DNA from: Asanoa ishikariensis
GTDB lineage: Bacteria; Actinomycetota; Actinomycetes; Mycobacteriales; Micromonosporaceae
Length of the DNA: 64,000 nucleotides
Reading direction: 5' to 3'
Assembly: GCF_900107455.1 (NCBI RefSeq)
Contig: NZ_FNQB01000001.1
Span: 310,001 to 374,000 of the forward strand
The notes beneath the pieces are model-generated. The model was given only the letters and a program-made list of their open reading frames with translations. It did no database searches and was not told where the DNA came from. A program made the position numbers and the translations under genes. Shown piece after piece: positions 18,028 to 26,004 of the stretch (position 1 is the first letter of the stretch; each line of letters begins with the position of its first letter).

Positions 18028-18810
18028 ATGCTAAGTCAGAAGAAGGCCACCGTGTACGGCGGCGGCGGCGCGATCGGCGGCGAGATCGCTCGCGTTTTCG
18101 CAGCTCAGGGTGCTCGGGTCCACCTGGTCGGCCGGACCGCCCCCGCGCTGGAGGCGGTGGCCGCCGACATTGGCTCACTCGGCCGTGAGCCGGCCGAGAC
18201 AAAGGTGCTGGACGTGCTCGACGAGAGGGCGGTTAACGCGTACGCCGCTCAGGTCGGCAAGCTGGACATCTGTGTCAACGCGGTCGCCCTTGAAGGCGGC
18301 GCACAAGGCATGCCCTTGATCGAAATGAGCGCGGACACGGTCGTCCAGCCGATCGCCGACGCGGTGCGAACGGCATTCAACATCGCCAAAGCCGCCGCCG
18401 TCCACATGACCAACGGCGTGATCATCATGCTTTCCACCCCCATGGCCCGCGTGCCGGTCGCGACGACAGGCACGTTCGGTAGTGCCTCGGCCGCGCTCGA
18501 GACGATGACCCGCCAACTGGCCGCCGAACTCGGCCCGCGTGGCACCCGGGTGGTCTGCCTTCGGCTGACCGGCATCCCCGAAACGGCGACCCGCCTCGGA
18601 TCACAGACCGAACGCGTGTGGCGCGACGCCGCGGCCCGCCTGGGCATGTCGTTCGAGCAGGTGGTCGAGGCGGCCGGCGCGGGGAGCCCGCTGGGCGAGC
18701 CCTTGACGGTCAACCGCGTCGCGGAACTGGCGGCCTTCGTCGCCTCCGACCACGCCCGAGCCCTGACCGGCACGGTCCTGAACGCCTCCGGCGGCGCGGT
18801 TCCCGATTAG
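18028..18810 (+). CDS. SDR-family protein lacking the catalytic Tyr-Lys pair
   Basis: This 260-residue Rossmann-fold protein has a GGGGAIGGE cofactor loop near the N-terminus. The classical SDR order is intact up to the active site: a conserved Ser is present in IIMLSTP, but the segment that should read YxASKAA reads FGSASAA, so both the catalytic Tyr and the Lys are replaced. The C-terminal NASGG end is normal for the family. A GGAGGAAC box 7 nt upstream supports the ATG. It is a single gene between galE and an ArsR regulator. It may be a non-catalytic binding protein or use a different chemistry; the fold assignment is firm, the activity is not. Confidence 0.8.
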   Translation: MLSQKKATVYGGGGAIGGEIARVFAAQGARVHLVGRTAPALEAVAADIGSLGREPAETKVLDVLDERAVNAYAAQVGKLDICVNAVALEGGAQGMPLIEMSADTVVQPIADAVRTAFNIAKAAAVHMTNGVIIMLSTPMARVPVATTGTFGSASAALETMTRQLAAELGPRGTRVVCLRLTGIPETATRLGSQTERVWRDAAARLGMSFEQVVEAAGAGSPLGEPLTVNRVAELAAFVASDHARALTGTVLNASGGAVPD

Positions 18811-18868
18811 CTCGCCTCCTGTCCCGTGGGTCGTGGCCACGTTCAAGGGTCTGAGCTGGTTGTATGCC

Positions 18869-18905
18869 TTGACAAGAATATGCCTAGAGGGCCATATTAG
18901 GCCTC
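18869..18905 (+). promoter_or_regulatory. Promoter and dyad operator of the ArsR/AHSA1 operon
   Basis: TTGACA lies 18 bp before CATATT, and the GTG start of the regulator follows about 8 nt after that -10-like box, so the message is probably leaderless. A perfect dyad AATATG-N10-CATATT (18877-18898) overlaps the -10 element, and a second one, GCCTA-N11-TAGGC, is nested beside it. ArsR-type repressors often bind AT-rich dyads over their own promoter, so autoregulation is likely. Confidence 0.6.
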
Positions 18906-19217
18906 GTGCCTGTTGACGCCTTCGCGGTGCTGGCCGAGCCCGCCCGCCGACGCATCCTCGACGAGTTACGCGACGCCGATCGGAGCGTGGGCGAGCTCGT
19001 TGCCGCCCTGACGATCAGCCAACCGACGGTGTCCAAGCACCTCAAGGTGCTGCGCGACGCGGGGTTCGTCTCGTCCCGCACCGCGGCGCAGCAGCGCATC
19101 TACCACGTCGAGCCGGCGCAGTTCGCAGCCTTGGACGAGTGGCTCGCGCCCTACCGTCTGCTGTGGACGAAGCACCTCGACAAGCTGGCACGACACCTCG
19201 ACACGATGGAGCGGTGA
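18906..19217 (+). CDS. ArsR-family transcriptional repressor
   Basis: This 103-residue winged-helix protein (LAEPARRRILDELR, then the recognition region ISQPTVSKHLKVLRDAG) belongs to the metal-independent ArsR subgroup commonly paired with AHSA1/START proteins. No CxC metal-binding motif is visible. It starts with GTG at or next to the predicted transcription start, without a ribosome-binding site. Its TGA overlaps the ATG of the next gene as TGATG. By analogy with many such pairs it probably represses its own operon. Confidence 0.9.
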   Translation: MPVDAFAVLAEPARRRILDELRDADRSVGELVAALTISQPTVSKHLKVLRDAGFVSSRTAAQQRIYHVEPAQFAALDEWLAPYRLLWTKHLDKLARHLDTMER

Positions 19218-19750
19218 TGGACACCTACGAACCCGGCCCGCTGGCAGACGTGCGCGCAGAGCAGGCGATCGACGGTAGCTGGACGCTCGTCTTCGTCCGC
19301 GTCTTCCCACATCCGCCGGCGCGCGTGTGGCGCGCCCTGACCGCACCTGCCGACCTCAACGAGTGGGCGCCGTACACGGCCGACCGCGACCTGGCCACGC
19401 TTGGCCCGGCCACGCTGACGATGATCGACGGAGACGAGCACACCGACATCGCCGTCGAGGTCACCGAGGTCGACCCGGAACGGACGCTGACCTACAGCTG
19501 GGGCACCGACCTGCTCCGGTGGGACCTGGCGCCGACCGGAGCCGGCACTCGCCTGACCCTGCATCACACAGTCTCCGACCCGTCCTGGATCGCCAAGGTG
19601 GCCGCAGGTTGGCACATCTGCCTAGACGTCGCCGACCACCTGATGGAGAAGAACCCGATCGGTCCCATCCGTGGCAACGCGGCCCGCGCGCACGGCTGGG
19701 AATACCTCCGCGACGCCTACGCCACCAAGCTCGACGTCGAAGAAGGGTGA
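19217..19750 (+). CDS. SRPBCC / AHSA1-domain protein
   Basis: This 177-residue protein has the helix-grip (START-like) fold used for binding hydrophobic ligands. The opening beta strand and helix VFVRVFPHPPARVWRALTAPADLNEWAP are diagnostic of the AHSA1 group. It is translationally coupled to the ArsR gene upstream, the standard two-gene arrangement in actinomycetes. The ligand is unknown; it could be a binding partner, a small-molecule-modifying enzyme or the effector sensor for the repressor. Confidence 0.88.
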   Translation: MDTYEPGPLADVRAEQAIDGSWTLVFVRVFPHPPARVWRALTAPADLNEWAPYTADRDLATLGPATLTMIDGDEHTDIAVEVTEVDPERTLTYSWGTDLLRWDLAPTGAGTRLTLHHTVSDPSWIAKVAAGWHICLDVADHLMEKNPIGPIRGNAARAHGWEYLRDAYATKLDVEEG

Positions 19751-19756
19751 GCGCCG

Positions 19757-20119
19757 CTATGCCTGTGGGGTCAGGGATTCGCCGCCGGTGTCGGCGCCGA
19801 GACGCCACAGTGCCAGCCGGTCGGCGGCGGCGAGCACCGCGAGGATGACGCCGAGCACCCAGTGGCCGGTCGCGACCAGCGCGACTGCGGCGCCGCCGAA
19901 CACGAGCCATTCAGGCAGGAGGCGCTGGGGATCGGGGCGTTTGTGAGCGGCGCGTGGGGCTACCCAGCGCGACCAGATCGCGATGGCGACCGCCACCAAC
20001 GCGGCGGCCAGTAATGCGCGGGCCCAGACCGGATCCGCGATGCTCCAGCCGCCGTAGCCGATCGCGGCCAGGGCAGCCAGTTCGAGCAGGAAACGGAGGA
20101 GGAGGGCGGTCGCCTTCAT
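19757..20119 (-). CDS. YrdB-family (DUF2568) membrane protein
   Basis: This 120-residue integral membrane protein has four predicted helices (LLELAALAAIGYGGWSI, ALLAAALVAVAIAIWSRW, LVFGGAAVALVATG, WVLGVILAVLAAADRLAL). Composition and the WxxWxAPRA loop fit the YrdB/DUF2568 family, whose function is not known. It converges with the AHSA1 gene, with a gap of only 6 nt, and is divergent from the Nudix gene. Confidence 0.75.
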   Translation of the reverse strand: MKATALLLRFLLELAALAAIGYGGWSIADPVWARALLAAALVAVAIAIWSRWVAPRAAHKRPDPQRLLPEWLVFGGAAVALVATGHWVLGVILAVLAAADRLALWRLGADTGGESLTPQA

Positions 20120-20143
20120 GGTCGCTCCACGATACTTGGCGCG

Positions 20144-20689
20144 ATGAGTGCCGCACGGGTTTTAGATCTTGTTCAGGGGATGGCCACGGCTGACCCGGTC
20201 GAGGCCGAGCACCGGGCCGACACGCTCGCCTGGTTAGCCGGCACCACTGATGTCTACCGGCGGATCAAGCCGGATACGCCGGCGCGGCATCTGGTTTCGT
20301 ACGTCGTGCCGGTCGACCGGCACGACGGGAGCGTGCTCCTGGTCGACCACGTCAACGCCGGGCTCTGGTTGCCGCCGGGCGGGCACGTCGAACCGGGCGA
20401 GGATCCGGCCGAAACGGCGCGCCGCGAGGCGTTCGAGGAGCTCGGGCTTGAGGTGGTTGTCGGCGAACCGCTCTTCATCACCGTCACCACGACGGTCGGG
20501 ATCGATCGTGGGCATACCGATGTCAGCCTCTGGTACGCGGTCGCTGTCGACAAGAACCAGCGGCTCGTCGCAGATGATCGAGAGTTCACCGCTACCCGGT
20601 GGTGGTCCGCACAAGAGTTGCGCAACGCTGACCCCGACCGGTTCGATCCGCATTTCGGACGCTTCCTGCGCAAGCTCCAACTGAGCTAG
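20144..20689 (+). CDS. Nudix hydrolase
   Basis: This 181-residue protein has a complete Nudix box (GGHVEPGEDPAETARREA followed by FEELGL), so it should cleave a nucleoside diphosphate linked to another group. An N-terminal helical segment of about 45 residues precedes the Nudix fold. A -10-like GATACT lies 6 nt before the ATG and there is no ribosome-binding site, so a leaderless transcript is likely. An internal ATG (MATADPVEAEHRADT) is a less likely start. The substrate cannot be told. Confidence 0.85.
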   Translation: MSAARVLDLVQGMATADPVEAEHRADTLAWLAGTTDVYRRIKPDTPARHLVSYVVPVDRHDGSVLLVDHVNAGLWLPPGGHVEPGEDPAETARREAFEELGLEVVVGEPLFITVTTTVGIDRGHTDVSLWYAVAVDKNQRLVADDREFTATRWWSAQELRNADPDRFDPHFGRFLRKLQLS

Positions 20690-20773
20690 CGGCGGCTACC
20701 GCAAGCCGCCGTCGGGCACCACGCGCGGTTTCAGGAGTGGAGCCGAAAGCTGGGCTGACCTTGAGTCCGCGCC

Positions 20774-20799
20774 GGGCGGCCAGGGGGACCTGGCCGCCC
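20774..20799. terminator. Bidirectional hairpin between convergent Nudix and AAA genes
   Basis: An 11-bp perfect stem GGGCGGCCAGG / CCTGGCCGCCC with a GGGA loop lies between the two convergent stop codons. Confidence 0.7.
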
Positions 20800-20835
20800 G
20801 CACGCAAACCCGACAGAGGCCTGGGGGGACCTCCG

Positions 20836-21975
20836 TCAGAGGTAGAAGCCGCTGGTGACAGACGTCGTCGGTGTCGCGACCGAGGGCCGGCCCTCGCGCA
20901 GGGCCAACAGCTCGGCCAGCGTCGCGCCGTAGGCGCCGACGCCGACCGACGAGCCCAGCCAAGCGGTGGCCTGTTCGTACGGCAGCGGCCCGACCTCGAT
21001 CTGGGCCATGCACCGACCTGGCCGCAGGACCGCGGGGTGCAGCCGGCCGATCTTCTCGTTGGTGGTTACCGCGACGATCACATTCCCGCCCTGGCCGAGT
21101 AGGCCGTCGGTCAGGTTGAGCAGGCGTGAAAGTTGCTGCGTGTTGGTGGTCAGGCCGTCCGCGCGGATCAGGTCGTCGCTGTCCTCGAGCAGCAGCAACC
21201 GCCAGCGGCGGCTGTCGGTTGGGCCGCCGGACGCCACCTTGGCCAGGTAGCCGGGGTCGGTGAAAAGCTGCTGCGGGTCGATCACTACGTCGACCTGGCA
21301 CCAGTCTCGCCAGGCCCGGGCCAGCGCGCGCAGCGCGGTGGTCTTACCCGTGCCGGGGCTGCCGTGCATGATCAGCAGTCGGCCGTTGACGGTCTCGGGG
21401 GTGACCTCGGCCAGGCGGTCGATCGCCTCGCCGGCGGTTGTCTCGTAGTTGTCGCGGATCGTGGGCCACTCGTCGCAGGCCACGTTGCGGGCGGTACGGG
21501 TCGGGCCCATCTGCGACTGGTGCCAGAAGCCGATCTCGACCTCGCGGTTGTTGACCGTCGCGGGTTCGATCGCGCCGGCCGTGCACTCGGCGAGCACCGA
21601 CTCCGCCAGTTCCTCGGTGACCGCGGTGACCGTGATGGAGGCGCCACCGGTACGCCAGCGGACCGCTCGGACCGTCCAGCCCTCGCCGACCGCCAGCCGG
21701 GCGTCGCGGCCCTCGTCGACCGCGACCCGGGCCAGCTTCGCGTCGGCGGGCAGCAAGGTCGCTTCGGCACGTACGCGGTCGAGGCGCTTGGTCCGCGCCC
21801 ACGGCTGGTCGCCGGAGACGAAGCTGGACAGCGCCAGGGCGTCCACGACGTCGGACGGCACGTCCATGTCGTCGAAGTGCAGGATGCGGCCCAAGGGACC
21901 GGTGTGGTCGCCGGCTCCGCCGCTGGGGGTTCGGCCATCGAGCATGCACCGATAGTGACTACTCTCGGCGACCAT
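20836..21975 (-). CDS. AAA-family ATPase with N-terminal domain of unknown function (DUF5925-like)
   Basis: This protein of about 379 residues has an N-terminal module of about 170 residues that resembles the domain named DUF5925 in actinobacterial ATPases (recalled, not searched). A classical AAA core follows: Walker A GSPGTGKTT, Walker B LLLLEDSDDL, sensor region VIVAVTTNEKIGRLHPAVLRPGR with the arginine-finger-like RPGR. The start is uncertain: the ATG chosen has GGGTGGA upstream, and another ATG 10 codons later is possible. It stands alone. Single-gene AAA proteins like this may remodel protein complexes; the partner is unknown. Confidence 0.8.
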   Translation of the reverse strand: MVAESSHYRCMLDGRTPSGGAGDHTGPLGRILHFDDMDVPSDVVDALALSSFVSGDQPWARTKRLDRVRAEATLLPADAKLARVAVDEGRDARLAVGEGWTVRAVRWRTGGASITVTAVTEELAESVLAECTAGAIEPATVNNREVEIGFWHQSQMGPTRTARNVACDEWPTIRDNYETTAGEAIDRLAEVTPETVNGRLLIMHGSPGTGKTTALRALARAWRDWCQVDVVIDPQQLFTDPGYLAKVASGGPTDSRRWRLLLLEDSDDLIRADGLTTNTQQLSRLLNLTDGLLGQGGNVIVAVTTNEKIGRLHPAVLRPGRCMAQIEVGPLPYEQATAWLGSSVGVGAYGATLAELLALREGRPSVATPTTSVTSGFYL

Positions 21976-22079
21976 CGTCCACCCGATATGCGTGGACTGT
22001 GGCACTTGTCGCGGTCGTGAGTACGCGGCGAACACAAAAGCATCACACAAAGTAGTCGTCCGTGCGCGGACAGAGCAGT

Positions 22080-23624
22080 TCACTCCTCGCCGAACAGCTC
22101 CCGCTTGATCACCTTCCCGGTAGTGGTACGCGGCAGGGCAGCCACGAAATGGACGTCCCGCGGCACGGCGAAGCGCGCACCCAAACGCCGCACGTGATCA
22201 CGCACCTCATCGGCGGACAGAGCAGTAGAGGAGCGCACCACGAACGCCGCCAACCGCTCGCCGAAATCAGCGTCCGGCACCCCGACCACCGCGACCTCGC
22301 GCACCCCGTCCAGTGTCGCCAGCAGATCCTCGACCGCCGACGGGAACACGTTCTCCCCGCCGGAGATGACCATGTCGTCCTCGCGCCCGACGACGGTCAG
22401 CAGCCCGGAATCGTCCAGGACTCCAAGATCCCCCGTGGCCAGCAGCCCATCAGCCGCAGCCGGCCCGGGGAAGGCGCCGCCCGCGTACCCCTCGAACAGC
22501 ATCGAGTTGCCGACGAAGATCCGGCCGACGACACCTGCGGGAACCGGCGAGCCGGACGGCGACAACACGACCACCCGCGTCCCGTGCGGCGGCCGCCCGG
22601 CCGTGCCGGGTGACCGGCGCAGCTCGGCCGGGGTAGCGACCGAAGCCCACGACACCTCGGTAGAGCCGTACAGGTTGTACAGCACCGAGCCGTGGACGGA
22701 CATGAACCGTGTGGCAAGGTCGCCCGGCAGCGCCGACCCGCTCACCGCCACCACCCGCACCCCGGGCAGCACGCACCCGGCTTCGAGGAGACGCGAGAGC
22801 ATCACCGGCACCGCGAACACCGAGGTGCAACCGTGCTCCCGCACAAGAGTCGAAGCGGACGCCGGCGTGAACCGCGGCGACAGCACGACCGACGCCCGCA
22901 GGCCGAAGGCGAGCTGCAGCGCCGCGTACCCCCAGGTGTGGAACAGCGGCGCGGCGATCAACACACGCGAGCCGGCCCGCACCGGGATCCGGTCGAGGAT
23001 GGCCACCAAAGGAGCAGGTCCACGCGGGTTCGGCCGCCGCGCACCCTTCGGCGTCCCGGTCGTGCCAGACGTCAAAACCACAGTCCGCCCGGGCCGCGCG
23101 GGCGGCTCCAAGGCCGAAGCCGAAGCCGAAGCCGAAGCCAAAGTCGAAGCCAAAGCCAAAGCCGAAGACGGAACCACGAGACCAGGCAGATCGAAAGACG
23201 AAGAGCCCAGCACGAGCCGCAGCCCGTGATCCCGGACCACAGCCTCGACCTGCGAGGAAGAGAACCCGGTGTTGATCAGCACGGCATCCGCGCCGAGCAA
23301 CGACAATGCCGCCACCGAAAGCACGAAATCAAGGTCGTTGTGGCACAACACCCCGACCCGGTCGCCGGGCCCGATGCCGTGCGCCGACCGCAACGATGAG
23401 GCCAAGGAACACGCGGAAGAGCTCAACGCGGCATAGCTGATCGACCCCGAGGGATCGATCAGCGCGACCCGCGAAGGCGACCGTGCGGCCGCCGACAGCA
23501 GTGACCCGCCCAGGCCGTACCCCCACTGCCGCAAGGCAGAGATCTGGCGGACGATCCGAAGGGGCGAGCCCGGTGTCAGTAGCCCACGCCGCGCGAGGGT
23601 AAGAACGGCGTGGGCAGCCGTCAC
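22080..23624 (-). CDS. Acyl-CoA synthetase / AMP-dependent ligase
   Basis: This enzyme of about 514 residues activates a carboxylic acid with ATP and CoA. The AMP-binding P-loop is VVLTSGTTGTPKGA, the adenine-site motif is YNLYGSTE, and the TGD and GRxDD-type motifs are ATGDLGVLDD and VGREDDMVISGGENV. The C-terminal catalytic Lys is in RTTTGKVIKRELF. The GTG start overlaps the TGA of the acyl-CoA dehydrogenase gene as GTGA. A hexanucleotide repeat (GAAGCC on the plus strand) codes for an Ala/Ser run of about 20 residues between two domains. It is the last gene of the SCP2-dehydrogenase-ligase operon. Confidence 0.92.
   Translation of the reverse strand: MTAAHAVLTLARRGLLTPGSPLRIVRQISALRQWGYGLGGSLLSAAARSPSRVALIDPSGSISYAALSSSACSLASSLRSAHGIGPGDRVGVLCHNDLDFVLSVAALSLLGADAVLINTGFSSSQVEAVVRDHGLRLVLGSSSFDLPGLVVPSSALALASTLASASASASALEPPARPGRTVVLTSGTTGTPKGARRPNPRGPAPLVAILDRIPVRAGSRVLIAAPLFHTWGYAALQLAFGLRASVVLSPRFTPASASTLVREHGCTSVFAVPVMLSRLLEAGCVLPGVRVVAVSGSALPGDLATRFMSVHGSVLYNLYGSTEVSWASVATPAELRRSPGTAGRPPHGTRVVVLSPSGSPVPAGVVGRIFVGNSMLFEGYAGGAFPGPAAADGLLATGDLGVLDDSGLLTVVGREDDMVISGGENVFPSAVEDLLATLDGVREVAVVGVPDADFGERLAAFVVRSSTALSADEVRDHVRRLGARFAVPRDVHFVAALPRTTTGKVIKRELFGEE
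23110..23169. repeat. Hexanucleotide microsatellite inside the acyl-CoA synthetase gene
   Basis: About ten consecutive GAAGCC-type hexamers (some AAAGCC or AAAGTC) encode an Ala-Ser/Ala-Leu run in a linker. Length changes of one unit keep the frame and add or remove two residues. Confidence 0.85.
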
Positions 23625-24835
23625 CGGATCTGGTGGCCCGAGATCGCTCGGGAGACCACCAGTCGCTGGATTTCCGAGGTGCCCTCGAAGATGGTGTAGA
23701 TCTTGGCGTCCCGGTACCAGCGCTCCACCGGGTGGTCGCGCAGATAGCCGGCGCCGCCGAGAATCTGCACAGCCCGCTCGGTCACGGAAACAGCGACCTC
23801 GCCGGCCCGCAGCTTTGACATCGAGCCTTCGCCCGCCGTGAACGGCCGGTTGTTGCGGCCCATCCAGGCGGCCCGCCACACCAGCAGTCGGGCGGCGTCG
23901 ATGTCGGTGCGCATGTCGGCCAGCGCGAACGCCACCGCCTGGTTCTCGATGATCGGCCGACCGAACTGGACCCGTTCCTTGGCGTACGCCAGTGCGTATT
24001 CATAGGCCGCCCGGGCCACACCGAGAGCCTGCGCGCCCACCGTCGGCCGAGTGGTCTCGAAGGTCCGCATCGCCGCAGACGACCCCGACCGCTGCCCGGA
24101 CCGAGCCCGTGAGAGGCGGGCCTCCAAAGCGTCGCGCCCACCGAGCAGGCATGACCCCGGCACCCGCACGTCGTCGAGGAAGACGTCCGCGGTGTGCGAG
24201 GCCCGCAGCCCCAACTTGGAGAGCTTCCGCGACGAGGCCAGCCCACGCGTGCCCGGCGGCACCACGAACGCGGCCTGCCCACGCGAGCCGAGCGAGGGAT
24301 CCACAGAAGCCGTCACCACATGCACACCGGCGATCCCGCCATTGGTGGCATAAGCCTTCTGTCCAGAAAGGACCCACTCATCGGTGGCGGCGTCGAAGAC
24401 AGCGCGCGTGCGCATAGCCCCGACGTCCGACCCAGCCTCGGGCTCCGTCGAGCAGAACGCCGCCACAGCCGGCGAAGAGACCGAGCCGAAGCACTGCGGC
24501 ACCCACTCGACGAGCTGGTCCGGCGTACCCGAACCGTAGATCGCGGCGACGGCCAGCGAGGTGCCCATGATGGCCAACCCGATGCCGGCGTCACCCCAGA
24601 AGAGCTCTTCGCTGGCGATGGGCAGCGAAAGCCCGGTCGGGTCGGCCCAGGTGTTGGCCAGGAACTCGAAGCCGTAGAGGCCGACCTTGGCCGCCTCCTG
24701 GATCACCGGCCAGGGCGCCTCTTCGCGGGCGTCCCATTCGGCGGCGGCGGGGCGCACGACGTCGGCGGCGAAGCCGTGCACCCAGTCGCGCAAATCCCGC
24801 TGTTCCTCATTCAGGTCAAGCGAGAACTCGGCCAC
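23621..24835 (-). CDS. Acyl-CoA dehydrogenase
   Basis: This 404-residue FAD enzyme introduces an alpha-beta double bond into an acyl-CoA. It shows the family order of N-terminal helical domain, central beta domain (FCSTEPEAGSDVGAM) and C-terminal helical domain (ERVQFGRPIIENQAVAF). The predicted catalytic base is the first Glu of IFEGTSEIQ, and the FAD-contact ILGGAGY is intact. The GTG start has an AGGA box, and the gene begins 10 nt after the SCP2 gene. With SCP2 and the ligase it suggests a beta-oxidation-like route for a lipid or steroid side chain, under the divergent TetR regulator. Confidence 0.95.
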   Translation of the reverse strand: MAEFSLDLNEEQRDLRDWVHGFAADVVRPAAAEWDAREEAPWPVIQEAAKVGLYGFEFLANTWADPTGLSLPIASEELFWGDAGIGLAIMGTSLAVAAIYGSGTPDQLVEWVPQCFGSVSSPAVAAFCSTEPEAGSDVGAMRTRAVFDAATDEWVLSGQKAYATNGGIAGVHVVTASVDPSLGSRGQAAFVVPPGTRGLASSRKLSKLGLRASHTADVFLDDVRVPGSCLLGGRDALEARLSRARSGQRSGSSAAMRTFETTRPTVGAQALGVARAAYEYALAYAKERVQFGRPIIENQAVAFALADMRTDIDAARLLVWRAAWMGRNNRPFTAGEGSMSKLRAGEVAVSVTERAVQILGGAGYLRDHPVERWYRDAKIYTIFEGTSEIQRLVVSRAISGHQIR

Positions 24836-24845
24836 GAGAGGGTCC

Positions 24846-25298
24846 TCAGGCCTTGGGGATGTCGAAGAGGTTGGCGATGTTGGCTGCCAGGCCCAGGTCG
24901 CCCTTGGCCTTCAGCTTGCCGGTCATGAACATCATGACGGGGTTGCCGCTGCCCGAGACGATCTTCAGGAAGTCGACGGGGCCCATGGTCAGCGCCAGCC
25001 GCGGGTCACGCGAAGCCTCGCTGTTGACGGTGCACGCACCGTCTTCGATGTTCACCTCGTAGGTGTCACTGCCACCGTCGGCGCGGCCGGTGATGGTCCA
25101 GTGGATCACCGCGTTGGTCGAGCCGGCGCGGTCGGCGCGGAACAGCGTCGGGAACCGCTCGAAGACCTGGTCGAGCACCTTGCCCCGGGCGTCGCTCGAC
25201 ATGATCTCGGCGATCTTCGCGTCCGGGGTGGACTTGACCAGCTGCGCGAACTCCTTGGGGCCGACCGAGGCGAATTCGGTCGGGTCAAAGTCAGACAT
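24846..25298 (-). CDS. SCP2 sterol-binding domain protein
   Basis: This 150-residue single-domain sterol carrier protein has no signal peptide, so it acts in the cytosol. The fold signature AVIHWTITGRADGG, then DGACTVNSEASRDPRLALTM, and the C-terminal FMTGKLKAKGDLGLA are characteristic. It probably presents a hydrophobic acyl or sterol substrate to the dehydrogenase and ligase encoded directly downstream. A GAAGGGG box supports the ATG. Its promoter region holds the tandem TetR operator described below. Confidence 0.9.
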   Translation of the reverse strand: MSDFDPTEFASVGPKEFAQLVKSTPDAKIAEIMSSDARGKVLDQVFERFPTLFRADRAGSTNAVIHWTITGRADGGSDTYEVNIEDGACTVNSEASRDPRLALTMGPVDFLKIVSGSGNPVMMFMTGKLKAKGDLGLAANIANLFDIPKA

Positions 25299-25327
25299 CG
25301 CGGCGTAACCCCTTCAAAGTGAATTAC

Positions 25328-25357
25328 CTACTGCGGAGTAACCTTACGCAGGAGTAG
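25328..25357 (+). promoter_or_regulatory. Tandem operator between SCP2 operon and TetR gene
   Basis: Two copies of a 12-bp element, TACTGCGGAGTA (25329) and TACGCAGGAGTA (25345), are spaced 16 bp apart. Together they form an imperfect 30-bp palindrome with outer CTACT/AGTAG. The second copy contains the AGGAG ribosome-binding site of the TetR gene, so binding would block the regulator's own expression. A third copy of the element lies between fadA2 and fabG4. Confidence 0.65.
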
Positions 25358-25359
25358 AT

Positions 25360-26004
25360 ATGCTGGCAAGCGTGCCAGGCCGGCCGACCTTCAAGCGTCT
25401 ACCCCGTGCGGTGCGTGAGCAGCAGATGCTCGACGCAGCCGTCCGGGTCTTCTCCCGTCGCGGCTTCCACGAGGCGAGCATGGACGAGATCGCCGACGAG
25501 GCCGGCATCTCCAAGCCCATGGTGTACGCGTACCTCGGCAGCAAGGACGACCTGTTCCGGGCCTGCGTCAACCGCGAGGGCACCCGCCTGCTCGAGTCGA
25601 TCGTGGCCGTCGTGGCCGACGACCTCCCGGCCGACGAGCAGCTCTGGCGCGGCCTGCGCGGCTTCTTCGGCTTCGTCGGCGCCCACCGCGACGGCTGGGC
25701 CGTGCTCTACCGCCAGGCCAGGAGCGGGCAGCCGTACGACCTCGCGACACTGCGCACCCGCATCGTCGAGGTCGTGGCCGGCATGCTCAGAAGCGCCGTG
25801 GAAAGCCAAAGCAGACAGGCCCGCGACGAGGACCTGACCGCGAGCGCGTACGCCCTGGTCGGCGCGGCCGAGTCGATCGCCGACTGGCTGGCCGACCACC
25901 CCGAGGCCGACCCCGACCGCTCGGCCGCGCGACTGATGAACTTCAGCTGGCTTGGCGCACGCCAGCTGTTGCAGGGTGAGCTCTGGCAGCCCAGTTCGGC
26001 CTGA
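25360..26004 (+). CDS. TetR-family transcriptional regulator
   Basis: This 214-residue regulator has an N-terminal helix-turn-helix (MLDAAVRVFSRRGF, SMDEIADEAGISKPMVYAYL) and a helical ligand-binding C-terminal domain. The ATG has AGGAG 5 nt upstream; a GTG four codons later is an alternative. It is divergent from the SCP2 / acyl-CoA dehydrogenase / ligase operon and most likely represses it until an acyl-CoA or lipid ligand binds. Its 3' end overlaps the 3' end of the convergent PurA-like gene by 62 nt. Confidence 0.9.
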   Translation: MLASVPGRPTFKRLPRAVREQQMLDAAVRVFSRRGFHEASMDEIADEAGISKPMVYAYLGSKDDLFRACVNREGTRLLESIVAVVADDLPADEQLWRGLRGFFGFVGAHRDGWAVLYRQARSGQPYDLATLRTRIVEVVAGMLRSAVESQSRQARDEDLTASAYALVGAAESIADWLADHPEADPDRSAARLMNFSWLGARQLLQGELWQPSSA

